A stretch of 24,724 nt of DNA from an uncultured Roseburia sp. (GTDB lineage: Bacteria > Bacillota > Clostridia > Lachnospirales > Lachnospiraceae): assembly GCA_910584215.1 (NCBI GenBank), contig CAJTYI010000039.1, positions 1-24,724 on the forward strand. The letters run 5' to 3'. The translations under genes were made by a program, and so were the position numbers. The number at the start of each line of letters is the position of its first letter. Positions within the stretch are counted from its first letter, which is position 1. Shown piece by piece: positions 1 to 7,432 of the stretch. The notes under the pieces are model-generated. The model did not search any database. It had not been told where the DNA came from and was given only the letters and a program-made list of their open reading frames with translations.

Positions 1-662
1 ATCTCTCTTGTCAATTCCATAAGCCGCAGGTACAGGTCTGCCTTTTCCTCATCCGCAAGCAGCCGGTCCAGCTCCCCGCGGATCGCCTCAAACTCCCCGG
101 CCAGCTCCTGTAACCGTTCCGGCTTCTGCCCAATCCCCGCCAGCTCTTTTTCATATCGCATGATATAGTACGGCAGGAAGAATAAGAGCCTTTTCTGGAA
201 GATCTCATCGCGCGTGTATTCCTGCACTTTGACAGTCGGCACCTGGTACCTCACGCACCCGCCATCCGGCATATTGACCCTTACCTGCAGCTGTGCCGGC
301 GTATTTTTGTTATGGCGCAGGTAGAGTACGCACGAATGGGGAAAATTGAGCTCAAAATAATCCTCTTTTTCCTGTGCCTGTTCCAGCGCCATCATAAAAT
401 CGTACTCAACCATGCGGATGCTCATTCTGCTGTCCTGGGTGCTCTGGCACTCTACATGGTAAAATTTATCGCGTATGCCCAGATAAGAATCCGTAATGAC
501 CTCCCCCGATACGGTATGGTGTTCGTTGCGGTATTGTTCAATCTTTTCATCCTCAGAATAGGAAGTCTGGAATACTTCATTGATTACCGGAATAATCAGG
601 CTTGGCATCCGCTCCAGCATGGTTCGGAATACATCATCAAATATCGTATTGTTTTCGCTCAT
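1..662 (-). CDS. Rpn/PD-(D/E)XK transposase-like nuclease, 3' end missing
   Basis: Reading the minus strand from an ATG at 662 gives an open frame of about 220 codons that runs off the left edge, so the C-terminus is not in the window. The start has a GAGGT ribosome binding site just upstream and a good promoter further up. The early part reads EVITDSYLGI, then FYHVECQST, then a run containing RMVEYDFMMAL. This D...ExQ arrangement is the core of the PD-(D/E)XK nuclease superfamily, as in Rpn-type recombination-promoting nucleases and 'PDDEXK family transposases' that are abundant in Lachnospiraceae. The visible end (GIGQKPERLQELAGEFEAI) is a charged helical region, also typical. Family proteins act on DNA, and their cellular role is poorly known. 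Family membership is inferred from motifs; no transposon ends are seen. Confidence 0.75.
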   Translation of the reverse strand, partial: MSENNTIFDDVFRTMLERMPSLIIPVINEVFQTSYSEDEKIEQYRNEHHTVSGEVITDSYLGIRDKFYHVECQSTQDSRMSIRMVEYDFMMALEQAQEKEDYFELNFPHSCVLYLRHNKNTPAQLQVRVNMPDGGCVRYQVPTVKVQEYTRDEIFQKRLLFFLPYYIMRYEKELAGIGQKPERLQELAGEFEAIRGELDRLLADEEKADLYLRLMELTRE

Positions 663-967
663 TTGTCAACCTCTATTCTTATTATAGCAAATTTTATAGA
701 ATTTACAACTGTCTTTGGCTTCCTTTCACCACTCTGGGCATTCTGCCCACTATTCATATACATAATAAGACCTCTCTTGCGTTACCGGCACAGAAAAGTC
801 AGCCGGTTCCCATCATCTACTGCATATAAACTTACCGCATAATTGCCGGTCTGGTCCAGGATAATGTCCGTGTCCCCCCTTGGATATTTTTTGTTGTATA
901 ATAAATGGAAAAAAAAGACAAACCTATAACAACAAAGTGAAACGATACCATGGAAAGGACGAGACTT
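663..967. other. Intergenic region between divergent genes
   Basis: This stretch separates the minus-strand nuclease gene from the plus-strand hydrolase gene. It holds the nuclease promoter near 681-708. On the plus strand a TATAAT box at 897-902 lies 66 bp before the hydrolase start at 968, but no convincing -35 box is present. On the minus strand 782-895 reads as an open, protein-like stretch without a start codon, possibly a gene remnant (see findings). No RNA gene or clear terminator is seen. Confidence 0.5.
681..708 (-). promoter_or_regulatory. Promoter of the Rpn-like nuclease gene
   Basis: On the minus strand, TTGTAA (703-708) and TATAAT (681-686) are separated by 16 bp. The -10 box is preceded by TGC, an extended -10 element. 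The predicted transcript would start about 15 bp upstream of the ATG at 662. The gene is therefore probably transcribed on its own. Confidence 0.6.
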
Positions 968-1984
968 ATGAAAGCAACCAAACCCTCTGCAAAAACGTAT
1001 CATGAGACTGTTTTCGATAAAAAGAAGCATCTGTCCTATCGCTGTATTGCGGAAGACAGTTACCAGGAACAGATGGAACAGCTTGTAGAACCTTACTTGA
1101 GGCAGCGAATCTCCAACGGCACAATGGACGGCCTTTATTATGAATTTTATGAACATCCCTCACCCAAAGCAACGATTGTCATCAGTTTCGGCTTCACGGA
1201 ATCCTGCGAAAAATATCACGAATTAATCTACTACATGCACCGGGAAGGTTATCAGGCCGCTGTCATAGAGCACCGCGGCCACGGGAAATCACTGCGCGAG
1301 GTGAATGATTTACAGCTTGTCCATGTCGAAGATTTTTCTCAGTATGTGGACGACCTGCACCGCTTTGTACAAACGATTGTACGCCCCAAGGCCGGAAATC
1401 TCCCGCTCTATCTTTATGCCCACTCGATGGGAGGCTGTATCGGCACATTATATTTGGAACAGCATCCCGGCGTTTTTAAAAAAGCGGTTCTCAATGCACC
1501 GATGCTTGGTATTTTTATCGGCAGCACACCCGACTTAGTGGCACGCTTCCTCTGCCGGGGAGCCATCACATTTGGCAAAAAGAAGAAGAAATTGTTTACC
1601 ATGAAGGATTTTGACCCACAGGAGCCATTTGCAAACAGCGCCGGAGACTCCCCTGCCCGTCACAATTATTATCAAAAACTGCGCCGCGAGAACAGCGCAT
1701 ACCGAACAAACTGCGCCACCTACAACTGGGCATATCAGGCGCTGCGTGCAGGAAAACGCGCCATCGCACCAAAACATGCTGCCCATATCCAAATTCCGGT
1801 TTTGTTGTTCCAGGCCGCAAACGACACTTTTGTCCGCGCCAAAGAGCAGGATTTGTTTCTTAGCCGCATAGAAAATGGCCGAAAAATCATCGTTGACTCG
1901 CGGCATGAGATCAATCGGATGACAAGCGACCGGCTGGAAGCTTATCTGGCGGAAATATTTGAATTTTACCAAGCCGGTTATTAA
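968..1984 (+). CDS. Alpha/beta hydrolase, lysophospholipase (PldB)-like
   Basis: A 338-residue serine hydrolase of the monoacylglycerol lipase/lysophospholipase type, expected to cleave acyl esters such as lysophospholipids or monoacylglycerols. The fold is visible in order: a strand with SFGFTES (oxyanion region), EHRGHGKS, the nucleophile elbow YAHSMGG (Ser near residue 158), the acid in QAANDTFV, and the base in DSRHEINRM. The RHEI context resembles E. coli PldB. No signal peptide or membrane segment is seen, so it is probably cytoplasmic or membrane-associated. An in-frame ATG exists at 950, but the sequence GGAAAGGA inside that extension is well placed as the ribosome binding site for 968, so 968 is preferred. 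Its stop codon overlaps that of the convergent blaR1-like gene. The true substrate cannot be told. Confidence 0.82.
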   Translation: MKATKPSAKTYHETVFDKKKHLSYRCIAEDSYQEQMEQLVEPYLRQRISNGTMDGLYYEFYEHPSPKATIVISFGFTESCEKYHELIYYMHREGYQAAVIEHRGHGKSLREVNDLQLVHVEDFSQYVDDLHRFVQTIVRPKAGNLPLYLYAHSMGGCIGTLYLEQHPGVFKKAVLNAPMLGIFIGSTPDLVARFLCRGAITFGKKKKKLFTMKDFDPQEPFANSAGDSPARHNYYQKLRRENSAYRTNCATYNWAYQALRAGKRAIAPKHAAHIQIPVLLFQAANDTFVRAKEQDLFLSRIENGRKIIVDSRHEINRMTSDRLEAYLAEIFEFYQAGY

Positions 1985-4521
1985 CGTTCATGCGCTTCCT
2001 GAAGATACGGTTCCACGAGATCACTGGCTTGTGCATACAGCGCATCGTACCACTGCTGCCCCGTCTCCTCCGACGCGGCGTCCGCAGGAATCTCACCGTT
2101 TACCTGCAAAAGCTCCTCACAAACCAACGCCATGATTTTGCCCGCAAGGCCAGTTTCTTTTCCCCGTGCAAAACGGCCCAGGCAATGGCGGAGCGTATAC
2201 TCACCATAATACAGGAGTTCGCGGTACAAAGTATCGTGGGCGTCGATATAATCCTGCGGATTCGACGAAGCGAAAGGCTCTGCACAGATTTCTTCCAGAA
2301 TACCTTCAATGACGGCGTCCGCGTCCATCCCGCTTTGCCCTACCGCCTGCCGGTAGCAATTCTGCTTCTGCTGCATGATATATTTTTGGCTGTCTATACC
2401 GTCTTTAGCGATCTGTGAGGGAAACTTATCGCGAATGTCAGGCGCATAGTAACTGCCGTCGCGTGGCTCCCAGTATTCCTTTAACTGATAACCCTTCGCG
2501 CTTACCTCAAACGTAAGCGCGGTCGGGATATGACAGCCGCCGACATCCTCTATTCCTTTTTCGGTAAACCTGTACTGTTCATACAGCGTCCAACCATAGT
2601 AAGTCACCACATCGCCCTCAGACGGCGCCGCAGGCACAGTGTCTAAGGTGACAAAATCACAACATGCCAGATCATAATCACCGGCAAAAGAAGAGTGATT
2701 TTTTTCCAGTATCGCATCCGTGATCGCTTTTGCCGCCGCATCTGTCCCTGTCTTAACATTCATTTCCTGCGCATCCTCTGTCATGACCTGCGTATCGGAG
2801 CCCTCGCCATACATCCCGGATTCCCGCAGCTCCGACGGCACATAGCTGACAGCCAATTGTTCTGTATCTGGAAGGCTGTTATACCACTCAAGCCACCGGA
2901 TGGTCTCATCCGACAACTCTTCTGTGCTGTAAAAGCTGTCATGGTAACGGATGAGCCCGCCGTCCTCACGGCGGTATTCAAAAACACACCAGGTTCCATC
3001 GATATACAATGCAACGGTATCACCCTCCCCATATCGATAGCCATAACCCGCGCCAAAATTAGATTGATTATTCTCACTGGGACGTTTTGATGCGTCCACG
3101 GTAGAAGTAATTTCACCGTCAAAGTCTTTTGCCTCATTTTCGTTCACGTAAACGTTTCCCGTATCATAGTAAAATTTGTCATCGATCATTACCATCGGGA
3201 TAATGTCATATTTCCTCTCCCCTTCTGCCTGCCAATCCGCCGTTTTCGCCGCCTCGTCCTCAATTCTCACATCCACATCCTCCACGCGCACATAGACGTC
3301 AAGATCTTCCTCTGTAGGATTGCTTGCGGCAACGCCGACCCGAAACCACGCCCCCTTTTCCACCTTCATCTCCACCGGCAGCCCCGGCGTCAAATAAACC
3401 GGCGTGTAAGCGGTTTTCTCCTTTACCTGCACAGGTTCAAGCACCACCTCCGTATCACCTAAATTTTCTCCTGACCAAAGAACGATTTTGCTTTTGTGCG
3501 GCGAGATCTCTTCCTCCGAATAATGAAAGGTTTCTAAACTGCCGGCGGGAATTACGATTCTGATATCAAAGCTATTTTGTTTCGGATTCGTTAAAAAACA
3601 TACTGCCACTACAGCGCATACTGTGATCGCCGCAAGCATAATAAAGAAAGCAGGCTTCTTATAGTGCAGCACCGATTTTACCCGCTCCCTTACTCCAACT
3701 TCGCCAAAAGCAAGCGGGCAGGCCGTCACGCTTTTCTTTTGCACGCTACAGGCAAGCAGGACATTGGCATATGCTTTCTTTCCGTCAATGTCCATGTCTT
3801 TGATGACTTTTTCGTCACAGGCAAGCTCCATATCCCGGCAAAACAGTAGATACGCCGCCCACACCAGCGGATGAAACCAATAGACGGCGAGTAGCAGATA
3901 TGCAAGCAGCTTCCACCAATGATCTTTTCGCATTAAATGTGCCTGTTCGTGCGCAAGCACATACTCTGTCTGGCCGCTGTCCATTGCGGAATAGAGATAA
4001 ATCCGCGGCTTTAAGACCCCCAGAATAAACGGTGTTTTGACATGGTCACAAATCCAGATATTATCACGCAGCAAAACTGCCTCCCGCAATTTTCTCCTAA
4101 GCCGCCAAAAGCTTGCCAATGCATAGACAAACATGGCACACATCCCCACCAGCCAGATAATTCCCGCAGCCCACACAATAACGTGCATTGGGTTCACACT
4201 GGCACCGGGAGCCGGGGAAAATGCCCCGCCAATCACAGGATTTACGGTACGATTGATCAGCGATACCCCGCTGTGAATCAACGGCTGCTGCTCATGGCTA
4301 AGCTCTGTGGCACGGATTGTCTCTGCGCTCGGTATCAGGCTAAATGAACTCTCGAATGTAACCGGGCATAAAAGCCGCACTGCCACAATCGCCCACAAAA
4401 TACAGGAAAGCCATTTGGGCGCACGTTTTAGAAACAGCCGCAGTACCATGACGGCTGCGATTAACCAGCCAGCGGCAATGCTCATATTAAAAATCTTGAT
4501 AAAGATCACATCCATACTCAT
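1981..4521 (-). CDS. BlaR1/MecR1-type M56 membrane metalloprotease sensor
   Basis: An 846-residue membrane protein. The N-terminal third (about 1-310) has four or five hydrophobic segments and the M56 zinc-protease core: HEQAH at 191-195, ELACDE around 232-236 supplying the third ligand, and YWFHPLVW between them. In the family such proteins sense an outside signal and then cause cleavage of their partner repressor. The partner is encoded immediately upstream with an ATGA overlap. Residues from about 312 onward form a 530-residue outer domain. I see no ordered SxxK/SxN/KTG set, so it is probably not a beta-lactam sensor of the classical kind. GGAGGG directly abuts the first ATG; the second in-frame ATG at 4515 has better spacing and may be the actual start. 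The signal sensed is unknown. Confidence 0.85.
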   Translation of the reverse strand: MSMDVIFIKIFNMSIAAGWLIAAVMVLRLFLKRAPKWLSCILWAIVAVRLLCPVTFESSFSLIPSAETIRATELSHEQQPLIHSGVSLINRTVNPVIGGAFSPAPGASVNPMHVIVWAAGIIWLVGMCAMFVYALASFWRLRRKLREAVLLRDNIWICDHVKTPFILGVLKPRIYLYSAMDSGQTEYVLAHEQAHLMRKDHWWKLLAYLLLAVYWFHPLVWAAYLLFCRDMELACDEKVIKDMDIDGKKAYANVLLACSVQKKSVTACPLAFGEVGVRERVKSVLHYKKPAFFIMLAAITVCAVVAVCFLTNPKQNSFDIRIVIPAGSLETFHYSEEEISPHKSKIVLWSGENLGDTEVVLEPVQVKEKTAYTPVYLTPGLPVEMKVEKGAWFRVGVAASNPTEEDLDVYVRVEDVDVRIEDEAAKTADWQAEGERKYDIIPMVMIDDKFYYDTGNVYVNENEAKDFDGEITSTVDASKRPSENNQSNFGAGYGYRYGEGDTVALYIDGTWCVFEYRREDGGLIRYHDSFYSTEELSDETIRWLEWYNSLPDTEQLAVSYVPSELRESGMYGEGSDTQVMTEDAQEMNVKTGTDAAAKAITDAILEKNHSSFAGDYDLACCDFVTLDTVPAAPSEGDVVTYYGWTLYEQYRFTEKGIEDVGGCHIPTALTFEVSAKGYQLKEYWEPRDGSYYAPDIRDKFPSQIAKDGIDSQKYIMQQKQNCYRQAVGQSGMDADAVIEGILEEICAEPFASSNPQDYIDAHDTLYRELLYYGEYTLRHCLGRFARGKETGLAGKIMALVCEELLQVNGEIPADAASEETGQQWYDALYAQASDLVEPYLQEAHER

Positions 4522-4880
4522 CCCTCCTGCGCACGGTCAATCATTTTTCGTATCTCCTCAACTTCCTCCGGCGTCAATGCGTGTTGATTCGTAAAGGCGG
4601 CAATAAACGCCGGAAGCGAACCGTCAAAAGTATCCTCCACGAACCGTCTGCTCTGCATGGAATAAAACTGCCCGCGCGATATCAGACATGTCACCGTTCC
4701 CTTATTGTTTTCAAACAAACCTTTGTCACACAACCGTTTTAAAACGGTATGCGTCGTAGTCCGCTTCCATTGAAAAGCCTCTGCCGCCAGCTTCACCAAT
4801 TCCGACGATGTGATCGGCGCGCGCTCCCAGATCATATCCGCGAAACGGGCCTCAATCACTCCCAACTGTATCTCTGCCAT
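4518..4880 (-). CDS. BlaI/MecI/CopY-family transcriptional repressor
   Basis: A 120-residue winged-helix repressor. The DNA-binding half includes the SSELVKLAAEAFQWKRTTTH run and TVLKRLCDKGLF, matching the family's helix-turn-helix and wing, followed by a C-terminal dimerisation helix region. It should bind the paired palindromes found just upstream and repress itself and the membrane protease gene. In MecI and BlaI, inactivation follows cleavage at an Asn-Phe bond; the equivalent stretch here reads SRRFVEDTF, with Arg in place of Asn, so the cleavage site probably differs. An ATG at 4898 is in frame, but GGAGGAAGGG lies within that extension and is correctly placed for 4880. The gene overlaps the downstream sensor by four bases (ATGA), which implies translational coupling. 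Confidence 0.88.
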   Translation of the reverse strand: MAEIQLGVIEARFADMIWERAPITSSELVKLAAEAFQWKRTTTHTVLKRLCDKGLFENNKGTVTCLISRGQFYSMQSRRFVEDTFDGSLPAFIAAFTNQHALTPEEVEEIRKMIDRAQEG

Positions 4881-4898
4881 ATCCCTTCCTCCGTTCAT

Positions 4899-4939
4899 AC
4901 TACACTATGTAGTCTATATTAAGACTACTATATGTAGTC
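4899..4939. promoter_or_regulatory. Tandem BlaI-type operators
   Basis: Two perfect inverted repeats lie upstream of the blaI-like gene: ACTACA-3-TGTAGT at 4899-4913, and GACTAC-5-GTAGTC at 4923-4939. Their centres are 25 bp apart. They resemble the ACTACA/TGTAGT operators bound by BlaI and MecI dimers. A third pairing, TAGTCT (4910-4915) with AGACTA (4922-4927), nests between them. One operator falls between the -35 and -10 boxes and the other near the start of transcription, which fits autorepression. Confidence 0.8.
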
Positions 4940-4950
4940 TCTTTTGTCAA
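4922..4950 (-). promoter_or_regulatory. blaI-blaR1 promoter
   Basis: On the minus strand a perfect TTGACA (4945-4950) is followed after 17 bp by TAGTCT (4922-4927), a weak -10. The upstream operator palindrome fills the spacer, so repressor binding would directly block RNA polymerase. Confidence 0.55.
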
Positions 4951-4953
4951 GCG

Positions 4954-5025
4954 ATATCCGCCCGCGCCGGAACGTTCATATCCGCCCGCGCCGGAATGTT
5001 CATATCCGCCCACGCCGGAACGTTC
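4954..5025. repeat. Three tandem 24-bp repeats carrying GAACGTTC
   Basis: Three adjacent 24-bp units occupy 4954-4977, 4978-5001 and 5002-5025. They differ by single substitutions (C to T in unit 2, G to A in unit 3). Units 1 and 3 end in the perfect 8-bp palindrome GAACGTTC; unit 2 has GAATGTTC. The array lies directly upstream of the blaI -35 box. The period is a multiple of three and an open frame crosses it on the minus strand, but that frame has no convincing start or homology, so I treat it as non-coding. Confidence 0.85.
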
Positions 5026-5086
5026 ACAGACAACATTTGACGTATCCTGCGCGAGATTGCCGCTATGCTTCCATCCAGCCCACATA

Positions 5087-5120
5087 GTTGAAACGTCAAC
5101 AATTATATGCTATAGTTGAC
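5087..5120 (+). promoter_or_regulatory. MATE gene promoter with GTTGA half-sites
   Basis: TTGAAA (5088-5093) and TATAGT (5111-5116) are 17 bp apart, a good sigma-A-type promoter. The -35 box is embedded in the inverted repeat GTTGAAACGTCAAC (5087-5100), and a third half-site GTTGAC (5115-5120) overlaps the -10 and mirrors GTCAAC at 5095-5100. This looks like an operator for an unknown regulator. The leader to the start at 5208 would be about 85 nt. Confidence 0.5.
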
Positions 5121-5207
5121 AAATCAATGATGTGAACTGGCGTTCCATGGGACAATATTGAAACTTTGGGGATAGAAGTAAAAATTTTAAGATAGGTGAA
5201 AGACAAC

Positions 5208-6560
5208 ATGCAGAAAGTTGATTTTGAAAATGGCTCGATTGCCAAAAATATCGTACAGACTTCCCTGCCATTGCTGGTGGCCCAGGTCATCAGTCTTTTG
5301 TACAGCATCGTAGACAGAATCTATATCGGAAGAATTGACGGTTACGGCACACAGGCGCTGGGCGCAATCGGCCTGTGCTTTCCGATCGTCATATTAATCG
5401 GCGGTTTTACCAATATGTTTGGTCTTGGCGGCGCGCCATTATTTTCCATTGAGCTGGGCAAAGATGACAAAAAGAAAGCGGCTGCCGTACTCAATACAGC
5501 ATTCCGGCTCGAAATCATAGCAGGCGCCCTTCTTATGATATTCGGCGAGCTGTTTGCTCCACAGGTCCTATCCATTTTTGGCGCGGCGGCAGATGAACTT
5601 CGTTTTTCTGTCCCCTATATCAGAATCTATCTGATCGGGACAATTTTCGCCATGATCTCCACGGGCATGAATCCCTATATCAACGCGCAGGGATACGCTA
5701 CGGTCAGTATGAAATCGGTATTGATCGGAGCCGTCGCCAATATTATGCTCGACCCGATCTTTATTTTTACATTGGGCCTTGGAGTAAACGGCGCCGCTCT
5801 CGCAACCGTGATCTCACAGTTTTTATCTATGCTGTTTGCCTTGAAGTTCCTTTTTGGCGTTAAAAACGAGTTTAAAATCGTCTTCCGTAAGTTTTTTTCC
5901 TTTCCTTATGCCAAAGAAATCATCAGCCTCGGTTTATCGCCTTTCATCATGCAATGTACCAATTCCCTGGTTTCCGTGGCCTGCAACAATGTACTGATGC
6001 AAACAGGCGGAACGCTTTATGTATCTGTTATGACAATCATTTCTTCCGTAAGGCAGATACTCGACACACCTATCATGGCCATTACAGAAGGAGCGTCACC
6101 GGTCATTTCTTATAATTATGGGGCAGGCAAATCAAAAAGAGTTCAAAATGCCATCCTTTGGATGGCAGCGGCTGCAATCGTATATACTTGTCTGATGTGG
6201 GCACTGATCGAGATGTTTCCCTTGCTGTTTATCAATATTTTCAGTGACGATGCCGCCCTCAAGCAACTGGCGCTTCGGCCGCTTCACCTCTACTTCCTGG
6301 CCTTTGTTTTTCAGGCATTTCAGTATTGTGGGCAAACCGTTTTCAAGGCATTAAACAGAAAAAAACAGGCCATCTTTTTTAGTCTGTTCCGAAAAGTAAT
6401 CATGGTAATTCCCCTCACCTACCTGCTGCCCTATGTCTTTCACATGGGGACAGACGGCGTGTTTATGGCAGAACCCATCTCAAACGTGATCGGAGGACTG
6501 TCATGTTTTACAACGATGGCAATCACAATCCTCCCGGAACTGAGACATAAGGAACTTTGA
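5208..6560 (+). CDS. MATE-family multidrug/sodium exporter
   Basis: A 450-residue polytopic membrane protein with about twelve hydrophobic segments in two similar halves, the size and layout of the MATE (MatE) family of Na+- or H+-driven exporters. Typical stretches are SLPLLVAQVISLLYSIVD near the N-terminus, GLGGAPLFSIELGK, NPYINAQGYA, LDPIFIFTLGLGVNGAALAT, and in the second half ITEGASPVISYNYGAGK. It probably exports small cationic compounds or metabolites across the cytoplasmic membrane. A GTG at 5196 is in frame, but AGGTGA just upstream of the ATG at 5208 is correctly spaced, so 5208 is preferred. It has its own promoter with a palindromic operator-like sequence. It ends 28 bp from the convergent deacetylase. 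The substrate is unknown. Confidence 0.9.
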   Translation: MQKVDFENGSIAKNIVQTSLPLLVAQVISLLYSIVDRIYIGRIDGYGTQALGAIGLCFPIVILIGGFTNMFGLGGAPLFSIELGKDDKKKAAAVLNTAFRLEIIAGALLMIFGELFAPQVLSIFGAAADELRFSVPYIRIYLIGTIFAMISTGMNPYINAQGYATVSMKSVLIGAVANIMLDPIFIFTLGLGVNGAALATVISQFLSMLFALKFLFGVKNEFKIVFRKFFSFPYAKEIISLGLSPFIMQCTNSLVSVACNNVLMQTGGTLYVSVMTIISSVRQILDTPIMAITEGASPVISYNYGAGKSKRVQNAILWMAAAAIVYTCLMWALIEMFPLLFINIFSDDAALKQLALRPLHLYFLAFVFQAFQYCGQTVFKALNRKKQAIFFSLFRKVIMVIPLTYLLPYVFHMGTDGVFMAEPISNVIGGLSCFTTMAITILPELRHKEL

Positions 6561-6588
6561 TAAAAATCACAAAGAAAACTTCCATGCC

Positions 6589-7296
6589 CTAATCCATGAC
6601 GATCTCATCCACCGTAACAAATATATACCCCTGTCTGTGCAGCTCATCGACGATCGCTAGAGCCGCATCCACGGAGGACTTTGACGCGTCATGGAGCAGT
6701 ATGATATCATTTTCCTGGGCTTTTTTTATCACTCTCTCGATCACCGCCGCCGTGTTGGAGGTTGCCCAGTCTCTGGGGTCGATATCCCAGAGCACTTCTA
6801 TCATTTTCGTCTCATAGTCGAGATTGCTTTTCCAACAGCCAAACGGCGGACGGATATACTCCGGATATTCTCCGGTGATATCATAGATTGCGGTGTTCGT
6901 TTTATCGACCTGCTCTTTGGCCGCCGAATCGCTGAGATTGCAGAGGTTGACATGCTCATAGGAATGTGTGCAAATCTTATGCCCCTCTTCATAGATTCTC
7001 TTTACAATATCAGGATATTTTTCTACCTCGCTGCCAAGCAAAAAGAACGTGGCTTTCACACCCCGTTCCCCTAATCCGTCCAGCAAAGTCTCCGTAAAAT
7101 CAGGATTGGGGCCATCGTCAAACGTCAATGCTATTTTCTTCTTCATCTGCAAACTGTCATCCATCTGCCCGGATACCTGCATCGTCCCTGTAAGACCCGC
7201 ATTATACCACAGCAGCAATGCGGCCGTAACAGCAAACAGCCCTCCGCCAATCCATCTTTTCTTATATTTTTTTAAATGCGACAAACATATCTGCAC
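6589..7296 (-). CDS. Membrane-anchored polysaccharide deacetylase (NodB domain)
   Basis: A 235-residue protein with one N-terminal membrane segment (about 15-35) followed by a NodB homology domain (carbohydrate esterase family 4), predicted to act outside the cell on N-acetylated glycans such as peptidoglycan. Visible motifs are TFDDGP with the catalytic and metal Asp pair (60-61), HSYEH giving the two metal-binding His (111 and 115), RPPFG (motif 3), DIDPRDWA (motif 4) and LLHDASKS (motif 5). All catalytic motifs are intact. The frame begins at GTG 7296, preceded by AAAGGA about ten bases upstream; the nearby ATG is out of frame. A TATAAT box lies about 33 bp upstream. Close relatives include the spore-cortex PdaA/PdaB type, but nothing here decides the exact role. 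Confidence 0.88.
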   Translation of the reverse strand: MQICLSHLKKYKKRWIGGGLFAVTAALLLWYNAGLTGTMQVSGQMDDSLQMKKKIALTFDDGPNPDFTETLLDGLGERGVKATFFLLGSEVEKYPDIVKRIYEEGHKICTHSYEHVNLCNLSDSAAKEQVDKTNTAIYDITGEYPEYIRPPFGCWKSNLDYETKMIEVLWDIDPRDWATSNTAAVIERVIKKAQENDIILLHDASKSSVDAALAIVDELHRQGYIFVTVDEIVMD

Positions 7297-7328
7297 AACC
7301 TATCGTTCCTTTTCCTCACTGTCACCCT

Positions 7329-7334
7329 ATTATA
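7329..7334 (-). promoter_or_regulatory. -10 box of the deacetylase gene
   Basis: A perfect TATAAT on the minus strand lies 33 bp before the GTG start. No good -35 hexamer is found at the expected distance, so this promoter is tentative. Confidence 0.35.
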
Positions 7335-7364
7335 TGCAGATCTCCATAAAAACATGTTATTATT

Positions 7365-7400
7365 CACGACCGCCCTGGCATTTTCATTTGGGCGGCCGTG
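7365..7400 (-). terminator. GC-rich hairpin after the DUF4190-like gene
   Basis: The arms 7365-7375 and 7390-7400 pair over 11 bp with one G-U wobble (CACGGCCGCCC with GGGCGGTCGTG on the minus strand), around a 14-base A/T-rich loop. It sits 32 bp after the stop of the gene ending at 7433 and before the deacetylase promoter. There is no immediate U-run, so termination efficiency is uncertain. Confidence 0.45.
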
Positions 7401-7432
7401 CACCTTATGTAAGCGGCCACAGGCATAAAATC

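Noticed and set aside
782..1156. 124-codon minus-strand frame as a complete gene
   Set aside because: Most of it is the antisense shadow of the hydrolase gene; only the intergenic end looks protein-like.
2700..2770. KTGT motif in the outer domain of the BlaR1-type protein
   Set aside because: It resembles the KTG box of penicillin-binding proteins, but no SxxK or SxN motif precedes it at a fitting distance, so it is taken as chance.
5020..5045. Possible third copy of the GCAAATTTG leader (GTTCACAGACAACATTTG)
   Set aside because: The first half is similar to leader copy A, but the inverted repeat before it and the second hairpin arm are missing, and no gene start follows at the right distance.
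4900..5085. Open frame on the minus strand through the 24-bp repeats (61 codons)
   Set aside because: The Gly/Ser-rich translation only mirrors the repeat; it overlaps the blaI promoter and operators and has no supporting ribosome binding site.
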